Below the pieces are notes generated by a model. It was given only the letters and a program-made list of their open reading frames with translations. It had not been told where the DNA came from and searched no databases. From Roridomyces roridus (Eukaryota; Basidiomycota; Agaricomycetes; Agaricales; Mycenaceae): a DNA stretch of 64,000 bases. The DNA is taken from positions 62,001-126,000 of the forward strand of contig JARKIF010000077.1 of the NCBI GenBank assembly GCA_029378245.1. The letters are read 5' to 3'. The translations under genes and the position numbers were made by a program. Shown here in pieces: positions 55,527 through 64,000 of the stretch (the first letter of the stretch is position 1; every line of letters starts with the position of its first letter).

Positions 55527-55602
55527 CAGCGCGTAGGTAACGGCGAGAGAGTCGATACGAGGGGAGGGTTGGATGAATCAAAAGAAAGCGGCGCACATAA
55601 AT

Positions 55603-58600
55603 CTACTCCTCACCACCGTACTCGTCAAACCCATTGCTGTTAGGGTTAACATCGGCAAACGGATCGTTCGACACCTCCGAACTGGCACGGCCACTCGACT
55701 CCTCCGAGTCAGCATGACTCTCGGAATGACCGTCGGGCTCGAACTGGTCCGCAAAGATCGGAACCTCCTTGACCGTGGCAAGGAATCTGGAGGTGAGCAT
55801 GTCGGACATGATGGTGTTGGCGTCGTGCTCAAACCGGTAGCTGCGGAGTCGATCAATGGTCGTGGCCAAGGTGTGATGGTCGTTGAGATCGGATTGACGA
55901 AGAGCTTGCGCAGCGCGGCCTAAGAACTTGTCCTCGAAGACGTGAATGAGGGGATGGAAACGGTTGATGTCGTCAGGACCCTTGATGTCTACCGGAGGAG
56001 AAGGGCGACGGAATTCTTGCATACATGCGAAGAAGGACGAGAAGCGAGGAGAGTTCCTGAAATGGAAGATACGTTCAATCTTGTCATGCATGTAGTCAGC
56101 GAGACACGGCGGAAAAACAATCAGTTCCTGGCGCAAGGTAAATTCAACCTGCACCAGGAAATCCACGAATAACTGGCGAAAACCTGCGCACTGAATGGCA
56201 AAGGCGTCGTTGGTGACCCACTTGTAGTGCTCGGAGACGGGCACCGTCATGAATCTCCATGGTGTAAACTCGCCGGGGATGCGACTCGTCATGATTTTGG
56301 CAACGCAAGGATCGTGCAATTGGCGGCTCATGACCTCCAGCACAAGCAGTCGAAAGGGAACGAAATCGCTGGGAACCCCGCCAGGCGTGGCAAGTGCGGT
56401 GATGTGGGATGGAAGACGAGTCCAGTGGCGATGGACCATGATGGGGATGAGACCAGGAGGACTGGTATCGCACTGAAAGCCCAGGTTGTGCTCCCGGCCC
56501 AGATCCATGTACTTGATCTCCTCGATAGTAACGGCAGCGTTGTACTTGTCGTTGAGCTCGCGTTCGTAGTGGGAGTGCGTGCGGTCATCTGCACAACGAG
56601 CACATTCGCGGAGAAGATCACGGGGATCCTCACCAACACGATCAACGGAGTAGGTCTCCGACCACTCATGCATCAAGCGAGCGAGCTGTATCGCAGCGTG
56701 GACATAAGTCGCATCGATCCGGATGGGATGTGCCCAGATAACGGAACGGCCATCATCATCAACCACGGGCTCGGGGGCGGGACGACGAGGGAAAGGTCCA
56801 GAACGCCGTGCCATGCGCGAATTGTTGAGGTTCGTGCGAGCGGCGAAGATCATCGGCTTACGTGCCGTGCGAAGACGGGGATCGGTAACAGCAGACGGAG
56901 CGGGGATCTCCTCAACGGAGGGGGTGCGACGAAGGGAGACGGAGGACTGCACGGCCAAGACAGCGGGAGGTTCGTTGGTACCGGCAGCAGCAGTGTACTG
57001 CGAGTTAAGCGAAGCGCCGCGGTGATTAACAGGTTCGTGGGGGAGCGGAATCGACTGGGTGACAGGGGAAAGGACGTGTGCCGGAAATTCGGAGCGTGGG
57101 ATACCAACAGATGCATACATATTGCGCAGGCCAGCCCTACGTGCCCGAGCCTCGATGGCGGGGTCGATCTGGGCCGTCGGAGGGTTGCAACCGGTGTCCA
57201 AGTCAATCTCGCCGCCAGGAGGCAAGATAATTTGAGTACGAGCAGCAGTGACAGTCGATGGGGGATTGGCAGGGACGTGTGGGTCCGCGGGCATGAAGAC
57301 GGCAGTTGACGACATGATCTCTAAAATTAACTGTGAAACCGGAATGAGGCTGGGAAGACGGTTGTCGTACAAGTGCTCAAGTGGAGGTAGGGCACAAGTA
57401 ATGAACTCGATGGGTAGCGCGTGGATGAGGGAGAGCAAAAACTCGAGGAATTCAGTAGCGGGAATGCAATTGAAAATCGCAGTGGAGAGAAGGTTGGGGC
57501 GTTGCGTGCAGACGAGTTTTATGAGCCGTAGTTCGTGCTGGATCAGTTTATTCCCCGGCATCAGAACTTGTGCTTGCCGAAAGAAGCCCGGCAAATTTGT
57601 CCCCATACGGCGTAGATCCAAATCGTTCACCGTCGGGACCGGTGACAGCCGCAAATGAAATTCTGATGCGCCTCGGGCGCCGCTGGGTCCAACATCTGAT
57701 ACACGCCTATGCTCGTTGAGCAACTTGACGATTCGGAGGAGGAATGCATCCGCCGTCATGCGGTCTTTCTCCGCAATCCAAATCAACTCTGGGTGCATTT
57801 TCAAAAAGCCTTGGATGAATTTCATCAAACCGGCCGGAACAAGCGCCTCGTTGCGTAGAACATTGAAATACATCCGCGGGTTTGACGCGAGAAGATGATG
57901 AGCCATGATTGGCGTTGCGTCACCGAGCATACTGATTCCAATCTCGAGAAGCTCGGATCTTTCGAGATTATCGAAACCCGAGTAGAATGTGTGCACAGAT
58001 ATGCCGTCTTTGTGAGGGTTGAATACAGCGTTGATCAAGGCATCGGATGAAAGCAGCTTTTTGGCCTCTTGATTGAATTGATCGAGGTCGTCCCACGATT
58101 GAACACGTTCGAACAGACCATCGTACATCGCGAGATAACACGTGGGACACACGACAGCTGCGATTTGATTATCGCCGGGCACGGGATTGAATGCCGACCG
58201 CGTAGATTTGGGGTTCGGGATAATCCGAGTCATGTACGATCCGGGCAGTGCCATTGGTGGACTGTCTTCAAGTTCCTCATCCACCAGAATTTCATATCGG
58301 CTGATTCGAGTTTCAGGGTCGCGGAAAACGAGGTAGGTACCATCGAGACGCTCGTCAATGGACACGAAGTTGCCACGCTGCCAAGGACGGCCGAGCAAAA
58401 TATCGAACGGCGGGTTTTCTCCAACCCAGAAATTTCCATTCGTCAGGATTGTGCCTCCAACAGTGATATGCACGTCTCGTAGGTAGCCTCGGAGCTCTTT
58501 GGCACCACCGTTTGCATCTCCCATGGTAATATGGCGAGTAATGTCCATCGAAGTCTGCGACATGTGTTTGCGCCAAGCCGCCCGGGAAACTATGTTGAGC

Positions 58601-58788
58601 ATAGACCCCGTGTCTACGATAGCTACAACCGTTCTGCCTTGAATCGAAATCTCGATGCGGATAAGCTTCTGACGGTCTTGCGTGATGAACGAGGTTGCGT
58701 GATGAACGAGGTTGCGTGATGAACGAGGTTGCGACGATAGCGGGAGTTGAAGACGAGCTCGAGGTAGGTGTGTCTGCGAAATGAACAT
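55603..58788 (-). CDS. Aspartic protease plus long unknown domain (ORF2)
   Basis: A 1061-codon frame. The retropepsin-like protease lies at the start: VVAIVDTGSMLNIVS with catalytic Asp-Thr-Gly-Ser, and the second signature DILLGRPW about 90 residues later. The following 850 or so residues have no motif I recognise. They include LSPVPTVNDLDLRRMG, IPLPHEPVNHRG, a CARCADDRTH piece and an acidic, Ser-rich end. This is far longer than a usual gypsy protease region, and the reverse transcriptase frame begins only after it, in another frame. With a single copy of the 17-bp repeat at 58681-58731 it would be continuous with Gag. Confidence 0.8.
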   Translation of the reverse strand: MFISQTHLPRARLQLPLSSQPRSSRNLVHHATSFITQDRQKLIRIEISIQGRTVVAIVDTGSMLNIVSRAAWRKHMSQTSMDITRHITMGDANGGAKELRGYLRDVHITVGGTILTNGNFWVGENPPFDILLGRPWQRGNFVSIDERLDGTYLVFRDPETRISRYEILVDEELEDSPPMALPGSYMTRIIPNPKSTRSAFNPVPGDNQIAAVVCPTCYLAMYDGLFERVQSWDDLDQFNQEAKKLLSSDALINAVFNPHKDGISVHTFYSGFDNLERSELLEIGISMLGDATPIMAHHLLASNPRMYFNVLRNEALVPAGLMKFIQGFLKMHPELIWIAEKDRMTADAFLLRIVKLLNEHRRVSDVGPSGARGASEFHLRLSPVPTVNDLDLRRMGTNLPGFFRQAQVLMPGNKLIQHELRLIKLVCTQRPNLLSTAIFNCIPATEFLEFLLSLIHALPIEFITCALPPLEHLYDNRLPSLIPVSQLILEIMSSTAVFMPADPHVPANPPSTVTAARTQIILPPGGEIDLDTGCNPPTAQIDPAIEARARRAGLRNMYASVGIPRSEFPAHVLSPVTQSIPLPHEPVNHRGASLNSQYTAAAGTNEPPAVLAVQSSVSLRRTPSVEEIPAPSAVTDPRLRTARKPMIFAARTNLNNSRMARRSGPFPRRPAPEPVVDDDGRSVIWAHPIRIDATYVHAAIQLARLMHEWSETYSVDRVGEDPRDLLRECARCADDRTHSHYERELNDKYNAAVTIEEIKYMDLGREHNLGFQCDTSPPGLIPIMVHRHWTRLPSHITALATPGGVPSDFVPFRLLVLEVMSRQLHDPCVAKIMTSRIPGEFTPWRFMTVPVSEHYKWVTNDAFAIQCAGFRQLFVDFLVQVEFTLRQELIVFPPCLADYMHDKIERIFHFRNSPRFSSFFACMQEFRRPSPPVDIKGPDDINRFHPLIHVFEDKFLGRAAQALRQSDLNDHHTLATTIDRLRSYRFEHDANTIMSDMLTSRFLATVKEVPIFADQFEPDGHSESHADSEESSGRASSEVSNDPFADVNPNSNGFDEYGGEE
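58681..58731. repeat. Triplicated 17-bp repeat at the Gag/protease junction
   Basis: Three perfect copies of CGTGATGAACGAGGTTG. Two extra copies add 34 bp and shift the reading frame. With one copy the Gag frame runs directly into the protease frame. Confidence 0.85.
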
Positions 58789-60712
58789 TGCGTGCTTGAT
58801 TTTTCAAACGTAGTGCCTCGATAAGAGCGGCAGAGACGCTAGGGGCGACTGCGAGCAATTGTCCTGCAGACACAGACAGGGGCGCGTCCAGAATGGAGTT
58901 GAGAATATGCTGTGGATCAACGTGCGATGAAACAGCTGATTGTCTCGGACCTGGCCGCTTGGAGATTTTTGGGGTCTGCGGTTGCGTATTGGTCGTTTTA
59001 AGAACCGGCTCGGCAACGTCTTCCATGATGGAATCCTCGTTGGAAAAATCGATTCGATCCTCCACCACGTCCACAGGCGTCTGGACCGCCGTTGAATCCT
59101 CAACGGGCTCAGCCTTGACTTTGCCTTTCGAACCCGAAGGCAAGAGACCTTCCAACGGAGCACCAGTATTCTTGACTTGCGAACGAGTATTGGGGTGCCT
59201 GGTGTTTGGATAGGGGGCCGGACGTTCGGGACGGTCCGATGACCGTGTGACTGCAAATATTTTTGCCAGCTCGCCGTCGGTGGTATTCGCCTGAACATAA
59301 ACTGGTATGATGTCAGGGTCTTCAATCGCTTCGGCAGCATTGCACATGCTAATGGGAATTTCCGGGGAGAAAACCAAGTTATTGACAGCAGGCGGCGCCG
59401 GCGGAGCAGCAGGTATCTGGCGTTGACGTATATAAGCGTCGTACAGCGTCTCGTTCTGCTGATTGAAACGACGCAGTAACCTGCCGTCGGGCCATTCCAC
59501 TCCTCCTCTTTCACCGTGTCTCAGTTCACCTCGCGAAATGATTTCTCCCAGCTTGGCACACTCGTAAACCCCGTGTCCACGAACACCGCATCCAAAGCAG
59601 GTACGCTCTTCGGGACGAAGCTGGGGGCGGACGGCGTTCACATTTGCGTTGGGGTTTGCACCGAAATGGTCTGCCTGCGGAGCGGCGTACTGGTTACCAC
59701 GGAAGTGATTCTGAGGAAGAGGTGGCTGCGGTCTAGCGATAACGATGGGTGCGCAAATACAATTCACGGCGTGCGGGTCAAGCGTGGTAGCTTGGTAGTA
59801 CAAGTAATTGTACTCGGGGTCGTTGAGGGTCATACGACTCATTTTCTTGATGAGGTCTCCGACTTGGTCGGTTGTAGTCGTCTTCGGCGTCTTGGGAGCT
59901 GCAGGTGTAGCGGGAGTATTCGTAGTAGGCACTGGTGCAGCAGGTGTGTCTCTTGTCCCACGCTTGCGCCGTTGCTTAGTCTTTTTCTTTTTAGACTTCT
60001 TGCGCGCCTCTGCATCCGAGTCAGAAGATTCCGACGACTCTGCATCGCTGTCCGAATCAGAATCATCGGAGGAAGAATCATCCGAGTCAAGGTCGGCGTC
60101 AAAACGACCGCGTTTGAGCTTGGTTTCGACAACCTTGATCACGTCCTCCCGTTTGAACGGAGTGGCCATATCAAGAGCGGGGTCCTGAGCAAGCAAGCGC
60201 TCCTCAACGCTGTGACGAAGGGCGGAATGCATTCCCTGCCAGAGGTAACGATTTGCCTCCGTGTCCGTGATGAGCTTCTTGTTCTCGAGCCAACCCGAGA
60301 CACGAATGTATTGGCGATAATATTTGCGCCAGTCGCTCATGGACTTGATGGGACGCTTGCGCCACTTGTCGGTCAGCCTGACGAGGTCGCTGAACTTGTG
60401 GCGCTGGGCGTCTTTGTCGGCGTCGAAGATGGAGATCATATCGCTGACGAGGAGGGCCCAATTCGGAGTGGAGTAGTTCTTTAATCCTTCGAGGATATGA
60501 ACGACTTTGCGGGAACAGTACATTTCGAGCGACTCGATGCGCTCCACGTTGTCGCTGACGTTGTTCTCGACAAACAACTTTTCGACATGGTTGAGAAAGC
60601 GGACAACGTCCTGGGCTTTCCCGGTGAATTTCTTGGGAGCACCACGAGCTTTCAACGCCGGCATGTCAATTTGACTGCGTGGGCGCGTAGCGGCGGGGAG
60701 ATTGGTAGCCAT
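58732..60712 (-). CDS. Gag-like polyprotein
   Basis: Starts MATNLPAATRPRSQIDMP at 60712. The capsid-like part includes KKFTGKAQDVVRFLNHVEKLF and WRKYYRQYIRVSGWL, as in fungal gypsy Gag. An acidic/Ser-Asp run and a KKSKKKKTKQRRKR basic block follow. A zinc knuckle CFGCGVRGHGVYEC fits C-x2-C-x4-H-x4-C and would bind element RNA. The downstream part is Pro/Thr-rich. The frame stays open beyond 58732 to 58355, but only as an out-of-frame reading of the protease, caused by the 17-bp triplication. It assembles the particle in which reverse transcription takes place. Confidence 0.85.
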
Positions 60713-60805
60713 GGTATTGCAGAAGGAAGGGGGTTCGGGAGTATAAGGCGGTGAGTTGCTGAAGATAGTGTGTGGTTCGAGACTGATTTGTTGATTCTAG
60801 AAAAA

Positions 60806-60824
60806 CCCCTCACGGTGGGCTCCA
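60806..60824 (-). promoter_or_regulatory. Primer-binding site
   Basis: On the minus strand the 5' LTR ends ATCGACA, followed by AC and then TGGAGCCCACCGTGAGG, which has the TGG start expected of a tRNA 3'-end complement. The primer tRNA was not identified. Confidence 0.6.
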
Positions 60825-60826
60825 GT

Positions 60827-61795
60827 TGTCGATATGTATAACAAATACTCCGAAATATCGTCCTGGCTTGACTTTGGCCACAATACTCGGTGAGTGGGGA
60901 TCTAGACCAAAAGAGTGCTTGCAACCGTCCAACTATCTGGAAAGCGAACTCGAATGGAGAAAGACAGATGTCTTTTGGGAGTGGCGGAATGTACGTGGTA
61001 CGTGGGTTGTTTCGTGATACGCGAAATGAGGTACTGAAGTCCTGTAATAACAGAACATCAATGGATACGACGAAGAATGTACTCTTCGTGAGTAGATTCG
61101 AGCGAGTAAGACGGGAGGGCAAATATGGCAGAAAGCAGAGTCGTAGGAGGTTATTCTCTCCTTGGACAGATGTTTGGAAGCACTAGGCAAATTCTCTTTG
61201 CGATAGAGAATGATGGGTAGAAATGCGACATTTCACTACTACATACATCTTGGCTTATATACGGCCAGAGACCCAAAATAGAGGAAACAAACAATGAAAC
61301 AATGAAAATGCAACCAAGAGATTATCAGTGGATAAAACGAAGAGCCAGTGTAAATGGGGATGTTCCTGAATGCAGGGGTGACCGTGTAAAAATCCAAAAG
61401 AGCCCAGGAATTCGGTAGCGGTCGTGCGTCCAATAGAAAGTCGAAACGCAGAGTCATCTGCCCATTTTGTCCGCATGGTGCCCGGAAATGTATTTCTTGC
61501 GGCGGCTCGGGGTTCTAATGAATGCAGGGTCACATGCTTCCATAGAGAAGTAAAAGGTTTAGGGTATAGGTCGGGCGGCCGAGCGAAACGATGTTTTCCA
61601 AAACCCGATCGGAAATTGCCGAACACTTTTCCATGGTTCGATCCCAGCCGTGTGCATGCGCGCGCAACTCATATTCCAGTAGAATGAAACATATGGAATC
61701 ACTGGCACATTGGAGGGAATCGTGAATGGATTGTGGATGTGAGGGAATGGCAGTTCCGAGGGTATTTTCATGTAAAACCATGAAATGGTGTCACA
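60827..61795 (-). repeat. 5' LTR of the retrotransposon
   Basis: 969 bp. It is nearly identical to the other LTR (about four transitions seen). Confidence 0.9.
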
Positions 61796-62224
61796 CTCGT
61801 CATGGGCATGCCAGCCTACCTTCCGAATGGAGGTCTCCTCAATTATCTGCTCGCACCTGGCATTGTCTTGCTCATGCTCGACCTTTGGAATCACCAGATG
61901 AGCGAGACATCCCGGGAGCACCGTCGCTTGAATTTCACGCCCTGGCTGTTCGAGATCTTGATCCTAGTCCTCGAGCTGTGCTGCGCAGCCTTCGAGGCGT
62001 GTTCGGCATTCCTCGGTCTCTTCATCTTCAGGATTGAGGATAAGACCGGCGAGGTGCAGGGAAGAAGCCAGGTCCAAAAGGGCGGCGAGGTGAAGGGAGG
62101 TAGCGAGGAACGAGCAGGTGCAAATAATCGCAAGTCTGGGAATGGTGAGTGTCCCAAGTCGACTGCCCTCGAGATGTCTACAGTTGCGGGAGTAGACGAC
62201 GCTAAGGTGGCACCCCTTGTTTAG
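61796..62224 (+). pseudogene. Small membrane-protein family member 3, 3' part
   Basis: Continues the codon cut at 50450. It reads VMGMPAYLPNGGLLNYLLAP, the hydrophobic segment GIVLLMLDLWNHQM, EHRRLNFTPWLFEILILVLE and CCAAFEACSAFLGLF, then a charged tail to a stop at 62222-62224. This is the second module's end. Joined with 49532-50450 the gene would encode about 330 residues in two similar modules. Confidence 0.7.
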
Positions 62225-62439
62225 TTTTTCTTCTGTGAAATAAATGCAGAGTCCGTCGAGTGAGATGCTAGCAGTTCGCGTGGAATGAAACTTGAATTGG
62301 CTCGTAATTTAGTATTGCCAGTGTCAGCCTTGAATGGGGCCGAACTGCGGGCACAAAATGAGGAGAATGCGAAAGAGAACGCGATCCGGCAATTGGTCAT
62401 TCGCACTGAAGTCGTTGTCAATCCTTGGATCCAGTCCGC

Positions 62440-62690
62440 CGCTGAAGCTATCTGTACTCACTGTAGCCCAGAAAGTCTTTCAGCATCCTACACTTTCCGC
62501 CAAGCGCCCATCTCGATTGGACAGCAAAGCACCTCGGGTCCTCGGCCCTCGACGTCCTTCAAAACGAAACTCTTCGACGCGTAGATTGGTACAGCTCGAC
62601 TGAATCAAGGACGCGCGAGAACTCGAAAAAATCGACCTTGTGGCTGTCACTGGCACGGGTTCGGGAGGGTGGCCATTGAAAAGAAAATGA
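62440..62690 (-). pseudogene. O-acetylhomoserine sulfhydrylase, 5' fragment
   Basis: Matches 48720-49001 in patches (CACTGTAGCCC then AAAGTCTTTCAGCA; CCTTCAAAACGAAACTC; GACGCGTA then ATTGGTACAGCTCG) and carries the first exon as ATGGCCACCCTCCCGAACCC. It has no downstream catalytic exons. It lies upstream of membrane gene 4 just as the intact sulfhydrylase gene lies upstream of membrane gene 3, showing block duplication. Confidence 0.7.
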
Positions 62691-62812
62691 GGGAAGCATT
62701 GGGGAGGCCTTTCGCAACCGTGATCGAAGTAGTTGATCGAAGACCTAGATGCTTGCATCAGACATCCACACAAATTGACACACCCCTAAGTAACCTTTCT
62801 CCTCAAACCGTC

Positions 62813-64000
62813 ATGGACCGCCGCCACGGCCGCTCTCTGACAGCACTCACCCACAGAACCATCCTCCTCGCACAGTACTTTCTCTGTGGATGTCTTATCG
62901 TCACAGCTGTTGCGTGCTTTGAACTGCACAGTCAGACCCTCGTCTATTCAGGGCTCCGCGTCTTTTCCGCTAGCTTCTTCGCACTCTGCTTGAGCGCCCT
63001 AGCCGACACTGCACCTGTAGGCCTGGAACCCGGGACTCTGATCATCATACTGCTCATCCTTGGTAAGTGGATTTCACAGTAGAGGGTATTTGCAGCTCGG
63101 ATTTCCTGAAATCTCAGAAAATGTTAGCCGGGTCTCAGAAAATGATGGTGTGGAGCAAGTGCAAAGAGGTGTTTGCGTACTGTGCGGTATGTTCAGAAAT
63201 TGGCCACTCCTTGCCCAAAAGCACTCAATCTTGTGTGGGTTCCCGCTGGTGAGAGCCCTGCAGACTTTTTGCGTCCTAAACTGTAGCTCAGAGCCCGTCC
63301 AATCCATTCCGCACACACTTTACGACACATGCTCAGAAAATGATCGGGTGGAGCTCCCCAATCCCAGCAAAATGTTAGCCGAGTTTCAAGGAGATCAAAA
63401 CGACGATTTGGCGGGGTGCAAATACCCTCTAGTTTGCGACACTATGAATTTACCAAAAACGCCTGTAGGCCAACCAAGTGAGACGAATCCGTGGATCGAT
63501 GGGTGCGAGTACTGCTATGTCTTTGTGCCGATTTTCAGCCTCGTCTTCATCGCGGCGTGGAACTGGTTTCTCTCCGCAATTGGGCTTGAACACCGTCGGT
63601 GGGAACCCCTTTGGCTGCTCGACACCATCGAAGCGTCGTCAGCATTTCTCGATCGCCTCGCCGCCAGGTTGCGCAGAAATAAGCAGGCCATAAAGGCCCA
63701 GTGGAAAAGCAGTGTTCAAAGGCGTTGCAAGGTGCAAGCAGATATCGAGAAACAAGGAAAAGTAATCGAGAGGGCATCTAGATTCAATGGTAAGCGTCCC
63801 GAGTTGAATTCTCTTCGAGTTTCTGACCTTTTTTCAGAACCGAAGCACACTACCTCAGGCTGGCTGCCATATTTTTCGCGCAATTTTTGGTCTTTTTTGG
63901 TCTACTCAGCGGCGCAGTCATCATGCGTTATTTCCTGCACGATGCCAAGATCTTCGCCATTTCAAGCATGCTTCTTTGTGTCTTTGCCACGGTGCCACTC
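62813..64000 (+). CDS. Small membrane-protein family member 4 (runs off the window)
   Basis: Starts MDRRHGRSLTALTHRTILLA at 62813, reads QYFLCGCLIVTAVACFELH and DTAPVGLEPGTLIIILLIL, then an unusually long 406-bp intron (63064-63469). Exon 2 has FVPIFSLVFIAAWNWFLSA, IGLEHRRWEPLWLLDTIE and ASSAFLDRLAARLRR. After another intron, module 2 begins LRLAAIFFAQFLVFFGLLSG and is cut by the window end. The reading frame at the third exon is off by one from that expected from gene 3, so a frameshift or different acceptor near 63840 is possible. The upstream 30 bp match those of gene 3. Function unknown; probably an integral membrane protein. Confidence 0.5.

Larger units (their letters stand above)
50451..61795 (-). 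mobile_element. Ty3/gypsy LTR retrotransposon (11,345 bp)
   Basis: Two 969-bp LTRs (50451-51419 and 60827-61795) bound an element read on the minus strand. Domain order is Gag with zinc knuckle, protease, reverse transcriptase, RNase H, integrase, which is diagnostic of the Ty3/gypsy (Metaviridae) order. The primer-binding site follows the 5' LTR (minus-strand TGGAGCCCACCG starting two bases in). Sequence GTGCCCCGCGGA next to the 3' LTR at 51420-51432 may belong to the polypurine tract region but is not purine-rich. LTRs differ at about four positions, all transitions, so insertion is recent. Two lesions, a 17-bp triplication at the Gag/protease boundary and a TGA between RNase H and integrase, suggest it cannot move by itself now. 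Confidence 0.9.

Noticed and set aside
56227..57309. 360-codon plus-strand frame inside the retrotransposon
   Set aside because: Antisense to the long protease ORF and without family motifs.
58355..58731. C-terminal extension of Gag
   Set aside because: It is the protease region read in the wrong frame after the 17-bp triplication.

Overview
The window looks like nuclear DNA of a mushroom-forming basidiomycete (Agaricomycetes). Genes are split by many 45-90 bp GT-AG introns, a fungal O-acetylhomoserine sulfhydrylase gene, an F-box pseudogene and small tandem membrane-protein genes are present, and a KDZ transposon carrying a TET/JBP dioxygenase gene is a known feature of that group. No prokaryotic features were seen. 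All gene models are hand-spliced from the sequence and from paralogue comparison inside the window.

Region 1 (1-18.5 kb) is single-copy DNA broken up by two near-identical 5.02 kb terminal-inverted-repeat elements lying head to head (5514-10536 and 13445-18468). Left of them are an unknown gene (279-1180, with a paralogue at 11894-12800), a HAD-family hydrolase, an HGH1-like gene and the 5' half of a methionine aminopeptidase 1 pseudogene. The 3' half of that pseudogene lies 8 kb away, inverted, inside the spacer at 13142-13444. One 7-bp target duplication now flanks two different element copies, so the spacer was inverted by recombination between the copies. A 546-bp copy of the HAD gene sits at one element end like repair filler.

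Region 2 (18.5-41.1 kb) is one KDZ/TET transposon inserted into another. The inner, full-length element B (22200-36862, 51-bp inverted ends, AATTTT target duplication) holds a KDZ transposase gene divergent from a TET/JBP gene, then genes for a Cys/His-rich protein, a small basic protein, a protein with possible resemblance to RNase H1 N-terminal domains, and a long acidic protein with a homeobox-like helix. The outer element A has the same genes in the same order, but its TET gene is truncated by the 5 kb element, its transposase is missing, and its RNase-H1-N-like gene is cut in two by element B. Gene-free stretches of both elements carry about 20 palindromic AACGCGTT boxes (ACGCGT, the MluI cell-cycle box).

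Region 3 (41.1-64 kb) holds four members of a small multi-pass membrane-protein family, an F-box pseudogene, an O-acetylhomoserine sulfhydrylase gene, and an 11.3 kb Ty3/gypsy retrotransposon (50451-61795, 969-bp LTRs differing at about four sites) that splits one membrane-protein gene. The retrotransposon has lesions at the Gag/protease junction and at the RNase H/integrase junction. A 5' fragment of the sulfhydrylase gene next to the fourth membrane gene shows that this pair was duplicated as a block.

The most interesting content is the TET/KDZ element with its co-mobilised accessory genes and CpG-rich cell-cycle-like boxes, together with the transposon-driven inversion.
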